Source of the DNA: Poecilobothrus nobilitatus
Taxonomy: Eukaryota; Arthropoda; Insecta; Diptera; Dolichopodidae
Assembly (NCBI GenBank): GCA_947095535.1
Contig: OX352772.1
Location: forward strand, 105,945,815-106,009,814
Direction of reading: 5' to 3'
DNA: 64,000 nucleotides
In this document: positions 51,051 to 63,316 of the stretch, piece after piece
How the letters are laid out: the number at the start of each line of letters is the position of its first letter
Position numbering within the stretch: position 1 is the first letter of the stretch
Position numbers and translations under genes: made by a program
Notes under the pieces: generated by a model
The model's database searches: none
What the model was told of the DNA's origin: nothing
The model's input: only the letters and a program-made list of their open reading frames with translations

Positions 51051-54000
51051 TTATTTTATTGCAAAATGACCCCAAGCCAATGTGCGTACATTATCATCTA
51101 AAACATATCTTTTATCATCGTGGTAACATAATGAAATTTTATTTAAATTTTGTGTATACAAATTATGAATCTTACTTCTAAAAATTAACATATTACTTTT
51201 AAAAAGTTTTCTTTTATATAAACATTCTCTGTAATAATCTAAAGTGAATAATTTTACAACATTTCTTTTGATACCTTTTGCTTTAACTATAACATTTTTA
51301 TTTTCAATATCAATCGAATACATTTTCGCTTTTAATCCAATAAATTCTTTAATTATACTACCATTGCATTCATCCTTCATCACACCTAGAACCTTTTTAT
51401 TTTTCACAGGAATTTTATAAGAATTATCAATTGAATATTCTGATGTATCATAAAACTTTTCTATGTCAGGTTTAATATCTTCGTAAAAATTTTCTGTTGA
51501 AATGGTATATATAAATGAGTCAGTATCCATATAATTCAATTTAACATTTTTATTACATTTTGGTTTAATATAATCATAGTGGAAATCATACATTTTGTGT
51601 TTTGAAATTTCTAATACAGAAAAACCTACATATAAAGGCTTATTATAGTATAAACTAGTTCTATTCAACTGAATTGCAACCATATCACTTGTAAATTTTG
51701 CTAAACTGTGAAAATTTGGTTTAGATATCAAAGCTCTTGCCCCCAAACTTTTTCCCTGACTTTCCCAACTTGTTACAATTTTAATATTTTTTCGCTTATA
51801 TATATTTTCAATAGCTTTTCCATAAATCGCATTATTTAACAATTTGAATGTATTTTTTTCAAAATTATTTTTTGCTAGTGTTCGGTGATAGTTATTTAAA
51901 TCTATATAACTTTTCAACCAACAATCTTGGTTAAAGCTCAAAGCTCGGTGGATTTTTTTTAATAGTAATCCATGTTTTACACATTGTTGAAGGTTTGTAT
52001 AATGGATAATATATTTCTTTTTTTCTTCTAAACTGGTAATTAGCTTTATACTTTTCATTTTTGAATGTTTTTTATTTTCTGGACAAAATGGAAGATCGTT
52101 GTGATCATCATGTTTATCAACAGGATATTCTAAATCTACATCTAAAATGTAACTTATATTTGAATCAGAAGGTATATTCAAAAAATCGATATTTTCTATT
52201 TTATCACGCCAGTAGAAATTAGATATACTTAGGTAAGAATTTAAACATAGCAAACCCGTACAGATTGTTAACATCTAAATATGTTATAAAATTTGAAGGT
52301 TTTGTTCTATCAAAATTACTTAAATATTTATTATTTGCTTTAGAATGACGTAATGAACACTGTGAAATTCCACGTCTAATGCCCCTTTTGAAAAAATTAT
52401 ACATATTAATATCAGTTAGTAACTGAAGTTCTACTTTTGTATATTTGAGCATAGCATCCCAACTAAAACCAGGTAACGTATAGTATTGACATACATCTAA
52501 TTCATATATCTGCTTACATACTTTTCGAAAATTATCGAATACATCTGCTAATAGAATAACATCTGTTTTTAAATATATTTCTAAATAGTCTTTAAAATAT
52601 TTGCATTCAAATGTTTCCCAAACAGTCTTTGCATGTTGACAGTCTTTATCTGAAATTGTTGTTTTCGAAAATTTATTATCAAAACTTCTTTGACAAGTTA
52701 ACTCTGCATACAATTTTTCAAAAGAATTTAAATATTCATAAGGAAATATCCCCTTTCGGTTCACTAAATTAAATTTGTTTTCGTTTGGATACATTTTCTT
52801 TAATATTACTAAATTATCAAATGGTAATTGAGAAACTAATGCATCTAAGCTTGATGACATAAACCGAAATGAATCTAAGAACCTGAACTATATAGATTCC
52901 CCTTCATCAACCTCAATCCATTTTGATAAAGAAATATACTTTTCCTTATTCATAGGAATAACATTAATTTTACCCGGAAATGTTATTAAGTTTTTAATAA
53001 ATAAATGACAGTCATAATCAGAAAAGTTATGAAAAAATATTGGAATGAAATTTGGTAACTGATATTGCAAATTACAAAATGAATGTGCTGGTCCTGGATA
53101 TATTCCGGTTAAATGTCACAATGGTCTGCAACCCTATTTTCATCTAACATTTCATTACAAATATGACAATTTATAATTTCTAAATGAATTATTCTTTCTT
53201 CATCTGTAAGAATTTTCATTGTAATAATATTTTTATAATAATTACTATAAATTTGTTTCACATCTTCTATTAATTTCTCCAAAAAAATATCTATGCAATC
53301 AGTTCCAGTATACATCCTAAATATATTAGAGTTTTGATCGAAAGATGATTTGATGTAATATGCCATCGCACATGGAATATGTTCTTGAACGTTTGTTGTT
53401 GTTGATGTAGATGAATCTGGTAAACATGTTGTTATATCTTGAAGAATGCATTCAAAGTCTGCATACACGACAAATGGTACATCCATTTTTTTGTTGTAGT
53501 TTTCAAATTTTAATGTTGCTTTTTCAGCTGTTGGAAGATTTGTGACTACATTGTTGCACTCACTTTTATGTAGTTTTAAATTTGTCTCATTATTGAAATG
53601 AATTAAGCAATGATTGCAAAATATTAATTTTCAATTATTCTTTGTAATTTGCGAATGTAATAGTCGAGAAATATTTTTAATCCAAACATAATGTGTTCTC
53701 TGATCCTCTTGTATTAATATCAAATTAATATGATGAAGTTTCTCTTCTTTTGTACAATGAAATGGACCTACAATTTTGTAGAATGTATTTTGAGATGTTT
53801 CTTGTTTTTCAAAACCAAAAACATTGATACTAATTGTGGTATTTAATTGTTCCAATTTTTTTATATCAGCAACTTTCATAGGAAATTCTAAAACATCAAA
53901 ATTTAGTATAATATTTTGTAGTTGTATTTTATTCGATTGTATATCAGCAATCCCATATATTTGTGTTCGTTCCAATCTACCAGAACCCTTGTACAGAGCT

Positions 54001-54693
54001 TATATTATACTCCATTTAAAACAATACTCATCAGCGTTCATTACGTTGATACAAGCCTTTTTAGTCTTCAAAAATTTTGGTAACGGAAGATATTGTGATC
54101 CTCGTAAAGGTTTGTATTGATTAATGTTGACTTTTAAATGTATTATTCGAAGTAGAGCCCAACCACTATCCCTTTCTTGAAATTCTTCACTTTTAACAAC
54201 AAGACACTGCAATAATTTATCTAACTTTTCTAATATTTCGGTTGGTTGTAGGTTGTAGTATAATTTCCATTTTCGTATTGAAAGACTTTATTGATAAATT
54301 AAAATCAAAATCAATTGATAAGTCATTCAAATTATTATTATCCGTTTTCAAATATTTTATATATTCAATAAATAATTCAAAGCTAAATTTGAAAGAATTA
54401 TGTTTTTTCAAAGAATTTTCTAATAATTTAATTATTTTATCCTTGGAACTATGTAAAAATTGTTCTGGTAACAAAACACTTTCATCATTATTTTCCAATA
54501 TAAATGTTTCTATTCGTTCATTGAAACAGCTTTTAACACTTTTTAGATTTGCTTCAATATAATCACCACTATTTGTTTTATGTAAAAATGTTCTTATATG
54601 ATATAGCCATTCTTTCAATGGTATATCTTTTTTACAGGTTTCACAGAACTTAATATCTGAGTCACTGAAGGTTTTACTACCAGATCGTTTCAT
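51051..54693 (-). pseudogene. polB: Protein-primed DNA polymerase B of Polinton 2, multiply broken
   Basis: Nearly the whole enzyme is visible in pieces. N-terminus from ATG 54693 with a CETC...H...H finger; then FQERDSGWALLRI and PLRGSQYLPLPKFL, KKACINVMNADEYCF; INVFGFE and HYVWIKNISRLL; a second Cys/His finger; ExoI YADFEC near 53,460; ExoII FHNFSDYDCHLFI near 53,025; TDVILLADVF; motif A YLDVNNLYG near 52,275; motif B KLLNNAIYGKA near 51,830; motif C YMDTDSF near 51,515; then VMKDE. Breaks: frameshifts near 54,215, 53,105 and 52,250; in-frame stops at 54,000-54,002, 53,631-53,633 and 52,888-52,890. It would have copied the element using a protein primer; now inactive. Confidence 0.92.
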
Positions 54694-55319
54694 TTTCTTT
54701 TCTTTTTTTTAAATTTTTAATAAGAACAACAATTTTAATTTAATAATAAACATTTAATAATAAGTTTTTCAAACAACACCTTTTATTTATACAAATTCTA
54801 TTCATCCATATCATCATATAATATCATTCAAATGTATGCGGGATTCCCTGACACCATTTTTTAATTTTATTAATAAAAAGTATAATAAAATATGTATCAC
54901 AACATTTTATGATATAGAAATTTTTTCATACTTTATATTCTTAAAACCGCAACATTTTTTCATTCAAAAATTAAAATTTTTTGTTTTTTTTTTATACTCT
55001 AATTTTTATTTTTTATACACTGTAATATAAAAACCGCAACTTTTTTTCATTGAAAAATAAAATTTTCTTATCGCAAACACAATTCATTTTTAAATTTCTG
55101 ATTTCCTGTAAACTATAGGATAGAGACATCTAAATATTTTGATTACATTATGTTTAGCTTGGAAATATGAATACTTTTAATGAATAGAAGAGATGTCAAT
55201 ATTTATTCAAAATTGTAGAGCAATTCCATATGTGTAAGATCATCACATATTCACATTGATATCGGTTAACGAAAGCAAAACTTCAAGTATTTTTATTTTT
55301 ATTCATATTCCAACTTCTA
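54694..55319. other. Right subterminal region of Polinton 2
   Basis: AT-rich, no gene. AAAACCGCAAC(A/T)TTTTTTCATT occurs at about 54,945 and 55,031, and its complement-type words occur at the left end near 26,500. Confidence 0.5.
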
Positions 55320-55575
55320 GCTTCATCTTCTAGCCCCAACTTCTAGCCCCAGTTCTACACCCAACCCAAGTTCTCCGCTGAGACCATCGTTTTCATTCAT
55401 TTTCAGATACGAAAATTCAATTCCATTATACCACTCGCAATTTCTATTATACCTTAACCTTAACTGTCAAACTTGATGTGACGTCATTTGACAGTCCTAG
55501 AACGTACATATTATTTCTACTTAAAAGCTTTTAAAAAAAGCTGTGCCAGAACCCGCTTATTTATACTACTCCCAT
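55320..55575 (-). repeat. Polinton 2 right terminal region
   Basis: Read on the minus strand: AGTAGTATAAATAAGCGGGTTCTGG, ATGACGTCA, TTTGACAG, GAGTGGTATAATGG, then a G-rich tract (GGGTTGGGTG, CTGGGGCTAGAAG repeated twice). Same order as the left region at 25,866-26,155, but diverged. Confidence 0.5.
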
Positions 55576-55712
55576 TACGAAAAAAAAAACACTATTCTTT
55601 AAAATGCTTAGCGCATACGCAACTATAAATCAATTATAGTTGCCAATCCGATCGTTATGTTAATCCTTAATTTTCTAGTAGGTTCTTTTTTGGAAATTTA
55701 AAGAAAATAATT
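55510..55712 (-). repeat. Inverted repeat arm with THAP-like exon remnant (mate at 15,250-15,440)
   Basis: About 190 bases nearly identical in reverse to 15,250-15,440, including the GCAACTATA palindrome and the poly-T/CGTAATGGG junction. It overlaps the presumed right end of Polinton 2 and extends ~137 bases outside it. Confidence 0.6.
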
Positions 55713-56470
55713 ATATTATGGGAACACAATAAATTAAACAAATATATAAATTTAATGAAAACAAAGTTATTTTTTTAATATTCTTTAAAATAAAAAAGGG
55801 ATTTCGTAAAAAAGACGAGAATAATTACATTGTGTCATATTATGTAGATTCATTGGAATATTAAAGTCTTCTTTAATATTCAAATGGACAACACCTTTTA
55901 TCATTATTAATAATATATTTTGTAATGTATGCCTTTACATTGTTTTGATTACTTCTCTCAAAGAATATTTTTTTTAAATCAAAATCCCGTAAAATTTGCT
56001 GAAATATTACATTCATGTGAAATAAAATATAATTAACCTCATCCGTCGGTAAAGAAAGACCCTCTCTGTTAAGTTCGTCAAAATAATAAGAACCCTAATC
56101 AGTCCCCAGTTCTTTCAGGAATATTGATTTACAATCGACGCATGTTTGAATGTTTTTCCAAACAATGTGAGGCATATCCTCCCGTATATAAATTGCAATC
56201 TTTATCAAATTTTGCCTCAGCTAAATAACGCGAATCAAAAATTTTATCGAATTCTTTTAAATTAATTTTCTGTTGTAAATAATTCTCCGCAATACCGTTT
56301 TGTTTATGTTTATTTATCTTATGAATTTTATATATCTTATGAATTATATTATTTTATATGAATAATATAATTTATATATTTTATGAATATATATCTTATG
56401 AATTCTAATATATTATTTATATATTTTATAAATTCTTATTTTTACATATCATATGAATTCTAATTTTTTT
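55713..56470. other. AT-rich remnant 3' of the P-like gene
   Basis: Probably decayed 3' part of the P-like element on the minus strand. TATATCTTATGAATT-type units repeat at about 56,320-56,460. No gene supported. Confidence 0.4.
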
Positions 56471-56479
56471 TTTCGCTTT

Positions 56480-57602
56480 CATAGCTTCTGTTTATGAAAT
56501 GTTGTAATTGCACCAATCTATTGAACGATATAATTCGAATCTATTTTCTAAATCATCAGTTTGGAATTTACCTAGTAAAACATAGTCCATTTGAAGTTCC
56601 GTTAAGGATAGATGGACTAAATCTAATTTATAAGCTTTTCTAATTTGAAGATTTTCTTCCTTTTCAAACAACTCCGTGAAAAGCGCGGATGTTTAATTTC
56701 TTTGGTTTCAAAATCTGAAAATGTTAAGCACTAGTTTGGTGCTAAAAGAAAATTGTTTCGAATGTTTTTGAAAAGATGTACAGTGTCAAACTGCAAATAT
56801 ATATTTCCCTTACCGTTACGGTTAAGGAAATAATTTTGATTTTGAATACTCAAATTTTTAAACATATTTTGATTTATTTTGTGATTATCTGTGATAATTA
56901 TAAGAACGCGGAAGCCCCTACTTTGGACTAATTCAATTATAGCCTTTGTATTTTCTGTCAAGTATTCACCCGACGGTTGAAGTACGGGCAGTAAACGGAC
57001 AATTTCTTTGAAATTTCCATAAACAGACTTAATCATAAAGGCTATAATTGTTCTGGCAACTTGTGTAGGTTTATTGTCAGCCATTCCAACGGCACTATTC
57101 GCTTTGTATTGTAGACCTTGTTCTACATAAATTTCGTCAATTAAAATGGCTACAATTTCTTCTCGTTCCGTTAAGGATTGAGAAGTTGCAGTTAAATAAT
57201 TATTATCATTAATTATTATTGAGAAGATAATCTTTGAAGATGGCGACTGCTTGGAAGAGAAAGAAATTGAGAAATAAATTTATAAGTAGCTCTAAAATGC
57301 GCAAAAGTTAAAAATGACATTACCATGGTATCACAACTATATTTCGGTAATTTTAGATTTATCAGTTCAATTTGATTAAAAATAACATTTAATTTATCCC
57401 GTTTTACAGAATCATGCTCGAAATTTATATAATCTTTTAACAAGATCAAAGCGTTTTCTAAAATTATTAAAGATTCATCAGAAACGGATGATTCGGTATT
57501 ATCAAAAAACGATATCAATTGTTTTAGCTGAGAACAAAATACAAGTTTCATATTTTTGGGTAAAATGTGTTCAAAATTTTTGGCTGGTTCTTTTATAGAG
57601 CC
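56480..57602 (-). pseudogene. THAP9/P-like transposase remnant 2
   Basis: A likely exon begins after a minus-strand acceptor (TTTACAG) at 57,602: SIKEPAKNFEHILPKNMKLVF, running to 57,216. After a break, VGMADNKPTQVARTIIAFMIKS, VLIIITDNHKINQNMF and IYLQFDTVHLFKNIRNN follow (56,731-57,084). A C-terminal remnant with LGKFQTDDLENRFELYRS lies near 56,560. This is a transposase family related to P elements/THAP9, distinct from the one at 21.7-23.8 kb. Several breaks; inactive. The N-terminal THAP finger is not attached. Confidence 0.72.
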
Positions 57603-57650
57603 TGTAAATCAGGTAACAATAAGATTATTATTAATTACAATTCTAAATTT

Positions 57651-58825
57651 AACCTCCTTTCGTTTTTATTCAAAATTGCACTGAAAAATGCGATTTGAAA
57701 TTTAATTTTCTTACAAGAGTAAAGAAGAAACTCCAAGCTTCATTTTTATATATATTTCATATTTTGTTAATGAAATTTAATATACAAAAACTCCACCTGA
57801 ACAGAACATTGAAAGAAATTAACTTACAAATTTTATAACACATTTAATACAAAAAAGCTTTTAAATTTTAAGGTTATGAGCACAGATTTTATAAAAAAAT
57901 TTACTCACTTTTTTTTGACAGTAGCAAGATGGGTACAATAAGAAATTTAAAAAATTGGAGGGTTACAAATTTGCTTAAAAAAGGGTTTAAAATTTTGAGT
58001 TCAAAGTTAAAAACCTACTTATTGTATTGGGCAAATAATAAGCTATCTGAAATAAAAAAATTGGAACATTTCGATGTATATTTAAAAAAAAAAACTTTAT
58101 ATGAGTTTCTGCCCATTTTGGTATTTCTCCTAAAAAAGAAAAAGAAATAAAAGAAAATATTTTAAAAAATGTCATTTTTCGTAATTTTCTCTCAAAATAC
58201 ATAGAAAATTTGCACTAATACATTCAAAGGCTTCGATGTCACGGCCTTCCATTATTGTTGGCTCTGATACAGTTGAAACATCTACATATACATATGTTAA
58301 TTTGTCTTTCGTATAAAATAAAGTATTCTTTTCACAAAAGTTTAATATGTAGAAAATTTTTACGTTAATTAAAACATGACGGTTTAATTTGAAATTTAAA
58401 AAAAAGCTAATTGTTTAATATAATTAATAAAGTATTTCATAAAAGTTTAATATGTAGAAAACTTTTACGTTACTCAGCTTTGATATAATGATTGATTTAA
58501 TGTTTGAAATCTAATATAACTTTGTAAAGCAAATATTGTAAGGTTGCACGTTACAAGTTCATGATCAAATGCAATTTTAAATATTATTATTGATAAGAAA
58601 TTACTAAAAAAGTAAAACAAAGTTCCATTATTATCAGTTTCAGATTTGACAGATTTTATATTTAATTTTAGTTGTTATTAAATTATAACTTAGTAAATCA
58701 TCTATATAAATAGAAATTGATAACTTTTGACATTTTCTAATTTTTATTATTTATTAATTGCGTTATTATTGAGTTTTATGTGATAATCAAATACGTTATA
58801 AATGAAAATAGATGTTTGTCATGAC
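57651..58825 (+). repeat. Repeat R, left copy
   Basis: At least 1,175 bases starting AACCTCCTTTCG. Direct copies start at 62,193 (partial) and 62,892 (to the window end; offset exactly 5,241 bases). The 73-residue frame at 57,929-58,150 (MGTIRNLKNWRV) is kept in the second copy but has no recognised domain. Bases 58,300-58,480 contain the ATTAAAACATGA(C)GGTTTAATTT words of the 19.2 kb repeat. Confidence 0.7.
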
Positions 58826-59184
58826 TTTTTTTTTTTTTTTTCTTTATTTATATATAAATGAAATCTACATGATTTGAATGTAAATGACAATAAATTTTTT
58901 TTTTTTTTTTTTATATAAATCAAGGACCTTAGCATAATGTTGTATGGTCTTATAAATTTTATAATATCAATTAATTAATTATTTAACAAACAAGAAAAGA
59001 GATTACATCTATTAATATTATAGTTTCCATTAATTCACACTTCTTTTTTTTCTTTTTTTTTTTAATCTTATTTGGTGTTTTTAGTTTATTTATTAGTTAG
59101 TGTTTTAGTTTGTTTATTAGTGTAATTAGTATATTTATTATTATTATTATTTTTTTTCTATTTCTACTAGTCTTTTTTATAATG

Positions 59185-60640
59185 CTATATCCTAATTAAG
59201 GTTGATTTTATTTTTTGTTTAAATAAATTAAGGTTAGAAATTAACTTCAGGTGTTCTGGCAGTTCATTATAGGCTTTAAGACAGTTATACAAGCAATTAT
59301 TTTTTTGATGTGTTGTTCTAAACAGAGAAAGGTAGATGTTGGATCTATTCCTAGTATTATGATTATGTATGTCTAGGTTCCTATTTAGAATGAAGTTATG
59401 TTTTAGTTGGTTGTGAATGATTTTAAACGCAGTTTTATAGAGTTCAAATAATATAATATTTTTTAAGCTTAGATATTTATCATTGTATATAGAATCAGAT
59501 GGGTATAACATGGACAGCCCTTGGGCAAACTTGACACATTTTTTATTCATCATATCTAATTTGTTTAGATAATTTTGTGGAGCTCTACTCCAAATGGGTA
59601 AAAGGAAATGTGAGATTTTATATATGATGCATATATTGTGTATATTGAATGATCAGAAAGGAATTTTCGTAGTCTCCTCATTAAGAATATGTATGGAGAT
59701 ATATTTTTAATTACTTTTTCTATATGTGAACTCCAATTTGATTTGCTGTCAAGTATTAGACCTAGATAGTTGAAGTTTCTGACAAATTCTACATTCACAT
59801 TATTATACTGCAGTGAGTTTATAGAGCTATGTGTCTTATTTTCAAACAATAATATTTTAGTTTTTTTTAAATTTAATAAAAGCCGATGCTTGGTTAGCCA
59901 TTCCTCAATTAACAGTAAATCATGTTGTATAAATGCATACATATTCGCCTCAGAGTCCTCGGCATATTTAATTACGGCATCATCTGCGAATAACTGGATA
60001 CAACCCTTTAACTTCAGGTGAGAGATATCATCAATATATAATTTAAATAGTAATGGGCCTAGTATCGATCCTTGCGGAACCCCTTTTGATATTGTTTTTT
60101 CAATACTAAAGCTATTGTTTATTCTAATTTTTTGTTTACGGTCTTGAAAATATGTTTTGAAAAAATTTAACTTTTGATAGAAGAATATCGTGGTCAACGC
60201 AATCAAAGGCTTTTTTTTATATCAAGAAATACACAACTAAGGAATGATGTTAAGTCTATTTTGAATGATTTTTTCAAAAATTTTTGACAAGCCAGATAAT
60301 ACAGAGATTGGACGATAATTCGAACAGTCGGTTGCTAATCCACCTTTGTAGACGGGTGTAATGATAGCTGTTTTTAATGAATTTGGATAAGTATTAGATT
60401 GAAGTGCATTATTAATAAGAGTGACTAAAGCAGGAGCTAAACGGTGCGAAAATCGTTTTATTTATTTGGTTGAAATGTTATCGTATCCCGTGGCAGCTGC
60501 CGAATTCAGAGATTGAATAATTTTAGATATTTCTTCTAAATTAGTAAGATAGAGGTCGAAATTTGTATAGATATTTCTTCTCAATTTGTTTATATAATTA
60601 AGATCAATGCTATCAATTGAAATATTTATTTCCTTTGTAA
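59185..60640 (-). pseudogene. LINE copy 2 ORF2, reverse transcriptase part
   Basis: The same enzyme as in copy 1, with KGVPQGSILGP and LFADDAVIKY intact in 59,565-60,206. A further frameshift near 59,560 (a short deletion relative to copy 1 at the ISYLLPIWSRAP block) separates the C-terminal part at 59,185-59,553. It shares with copy 1 the fingers-domain stop and the internal deletion before DIKKAFDCVDH. Inactive. Confidence 0.85.
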
Positions 60641-61857
60641 TATTCGAAAAATACTCGTTAAAGGCGGTGGCAATACATTTTCGCGTTCTAGTATCATGGA
60701 GTTGTGATGTATTATTTTTATTGTTTGTTTTACATTAACAATATTGGAATTAAACATAATATGTTTATAGCAATCCCAAAGCTTCTTACTATTATTGGAG
60801 TTGTTAATAATTAAATTAGAAAAATATTTTTTTTTTGCCTCGATTAATAAAGTTTTAACTAAAAGTTTGTGTTTTTTGTATAATATTTCCGTATGGGAAT
60901 CATCTGAGTATTTTTTTTTAAATTTAAACAGTGAATCTCTTATTTTCATTTCACTTAGGGTTTCTTGTGTGATCCAAGCTTTTTTTTCTTATTTTTTTTA
61001 ATTGGAGTAATTTGCGTGTTTATATTTATGATATCTTTCATTTTAAGAACTAATTCGTCAAAATTTGCGAAGAGTGGTAGGTCATTCCAAAAGTTATTCG
61101 CACTTATACTTTCATAATTTAGAATAGTTTTAAAAGAATTGTTTATCTCTGTTATTGGGTTTTGATTAATGCTTATGAAAAACATTTGATGGTCAGATAA
61201 GCACGAATCTAAAACATGAAACCAGTATTTACTTTGAATAATATCACTAATGAAAATGATCGATAATGGTTTTTGAATTCCTACCAAATCTAGTAGCAAA
61301 TTCTTGATCAACCTTATTACAAATTAGGAACCCGTTGCTTAATGGAGTGTTTGAATATAGATATATCTGGGATTTTTCTGCATTTAGTAAATTTAAATTA
61401 ATATCGCCTAGAATTAGACTTTTTTTGAATTGCGATGTTATATAATCTATCTTATCAATAAAACAATCGATAGAAGTTTCATGTGCCATGTTTCATGTTT
61501 CATTTGACATTCTTCGCCGTATATTTGGTAACTATTTATATCATTTCTCACATAAATCGCAACCCCTCCAAAAGAGTTGTCCCTATTGGCAAAATAAGCA
61601 TTATACCCTTCAATATTGTAGAATTTATTTTCTGTGATGTGCAACCAAATTTCAGTAAGTACAATTACATGAATTTGGTTTTTAAAGTTGTTATTTATCA
61701 AAGCCTCTACACTATATAATTTATTTCTTAAGCTTTGAATATTTAAATAAGCTATGTAAAAATTATTTTTGTACATTTGGTTTTCTTTACTAATATCAAA
61801 ATGGGTAGAATAATCTATGTTTAATAAATGTTTTACGTTTGCTATATCATAGACCAT
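60626..61857 (-). pseudogene. LINE copy 2 ORF2, endonuclease and linker
   Basis: Endonuclease from ATG 61857 (AYLNIQSLRNK, VIVLTEIWLH), broken near 61,480-61,510, where about 65 bases present in copy 1 are replaced by a short ATGTTTCATGTTTCATTTGAC-like filler; then SLILGDINLNLL, a frame change near 61,325, SDHQMFFIS, and the linker at 60,626-60,949. Uninterrupted by the errantivirus. Confidence 0.85.
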
Positions 61858-61926
61858 TTTTTAAAACATAACATAGAATGTTGGAATTTAGTAAATACAC
61901 AAACCATAACATAACAATTATTACAG

Positions 61927-63316
61927 CTAAATAATCGCATTACAAGAGTAATTATTGAATAATTACTGAATTGAATTGAATCGAAATCAATAAAAAAAAT
62001 ACTTAGATTAAGAAATAATCCAATTTGTTGTTGATTGTTGAAAAATAATAAAAAAGTTCAAAAGTACAAAAATAAAAGCAAAAAAAAGCAATCACTGAAT
62101 AATTGTTGAAAAAATAAAACAATAATAATTTTTTGACACATGATTTGAGACGTGAATATAAAAATTATAATCGAAAAATGAAAAAAGTAAATAACCTCCT
62201 TTCGTTTTTATTCAAAATTGCACTGAAAAATGCGATTTGAAATTTAATTTTCTTACAAGAGTAAAGAAGAAACTCCAAGCTTCATTTTTATATATATTTC
62301 ATATTTTGTTAATGAAATTTAATATACAAAAACTCCACCTGAACAGAACATTGAAAGAAATTAACTTAAAAATTTTATAACACATTTAATACAAAAAAGC
62401 TTTTAAATTTTAAGGTTATGAGCACAGATTTTATAAAAAAATTTACTCACTTTTTTTTGACAGTAGCAAGATGGGTACAATAAGAAATTTAAAAAATTGG
62501 AGGGTTACAAATTTGCTTAAAAAAGGGTTTAAAATTTTGAGTTCAAAGTTAAAAACCTACTTATTGTATTGGGCAAATAATAAGCTATCTGAAATAAAAA
62601 AATTGGAACATTTCGATATAATATATAAATAATCGCATTACAAGAGTAATTATTGAATAATTACTGAATTGAATTGAATCGAAATCAATAAAAAAAATAC
62701 TTAGATTAAGAAATAATCCAATTTGTTGTTGATTGTTGAAAAATAATAAAAAAGTTCAAAAGTACAAAAATAAAAGGAAAAAAAAAACAATCACTGAATA
62801 ATTGTTGAAAAAATAAAACAATAATAATTTCTTGACACATGATTTGAGACGTGAATATAAAAATTATAATCGAAAAATGAAAAAAGTAAATAACCTCCTT
62901 TCGTTTTTATTCAAAATTGCACTGAAAAATGCGATTTGAAATTTAATTTTCTTACAAGAGTAAAGAAGAAACTCCAAGCTTCATTTTTATATATATTTCA
63001 TATTTTGTTAATGAAATTTAATATACAAAAACTCCACCTGAACAGAACATTGAAAGAAATTAACTTACAAATTTTATAACACATTTAATACAAAAAAGCT
63101 TTTAAATTTTAAGGTTATGAGCACAGATTTTATAAAAAAATTTACTCACTTTTTTTTGACAGTAGCAAGATGGGTACAATAAGAAATTTAAAAAATTGGA
63201 GGGTTACAAATTTGCTTAAAAAAGGGTTTAAAATTTTGAGTTCAAAGTTAAAAACCTACTTATTGTATTGGGCAAATAATAAGCTATCTGAAATAAAAAA
63301 ATTGGAACATTTCGAT
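61927..63316. repeat. 699-base tandem duplication across the LINE 5' junction
   Basis: Bases 61,927-62,617 (LINE 5' end plus start of repeat R) recur at 62,626-63,316, joined by an 8-base filler ATAATATA. Only a few single-base differences are seen. Confidence 0.8.

Larger units (their letters stand above)
25866..55575. mobile_element. Polinton/Maverick (adintovirus-type) element 2, with nested insertions
   Basis: The full set is present: integrase, packaging ATPase, PLA2 protein, pX-like protein, protease, penton, major capsid and polymerase B. Proposed ends are inverted and diverged. Left (25,866 on) and right (55,575 back, minus strand) both read AGTAGTATAAATA, a GGGTT(T)CTG, ATGACGT, TTTGACAG, GAGTGGTATWATGRAATTG, then a G-rich tract. 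Without the nested LINE and errantivirus it would be about 16 kb, a normal Polinton size. Clear 6 bp target duplications were not found, and a second candidate left end exists at 15,404, so the limits are uncertain. Confidence 0.75.
58826..62192 (-). mobile_element. Jockey-like LINE, copy 2 (5'-truncated)
   Basis: Colinear with copy 1 from its poly-A end to the spacer upstream of ORF2, cut at 62,192; ORF1 is missing. It lacks the errantivirus and so shows the empty target site at about 61,329-61,340. It lies between direct copies of repeat R. Confidence 0.87.

Noticed and set aside
57929..58150. 73-residue frame (MGTIRNLKNW) in repeat R
   Set aside because: Identical in the other R copy only because of recent duplication; an equally long frame exists on the opposite strand and no domain is seen.
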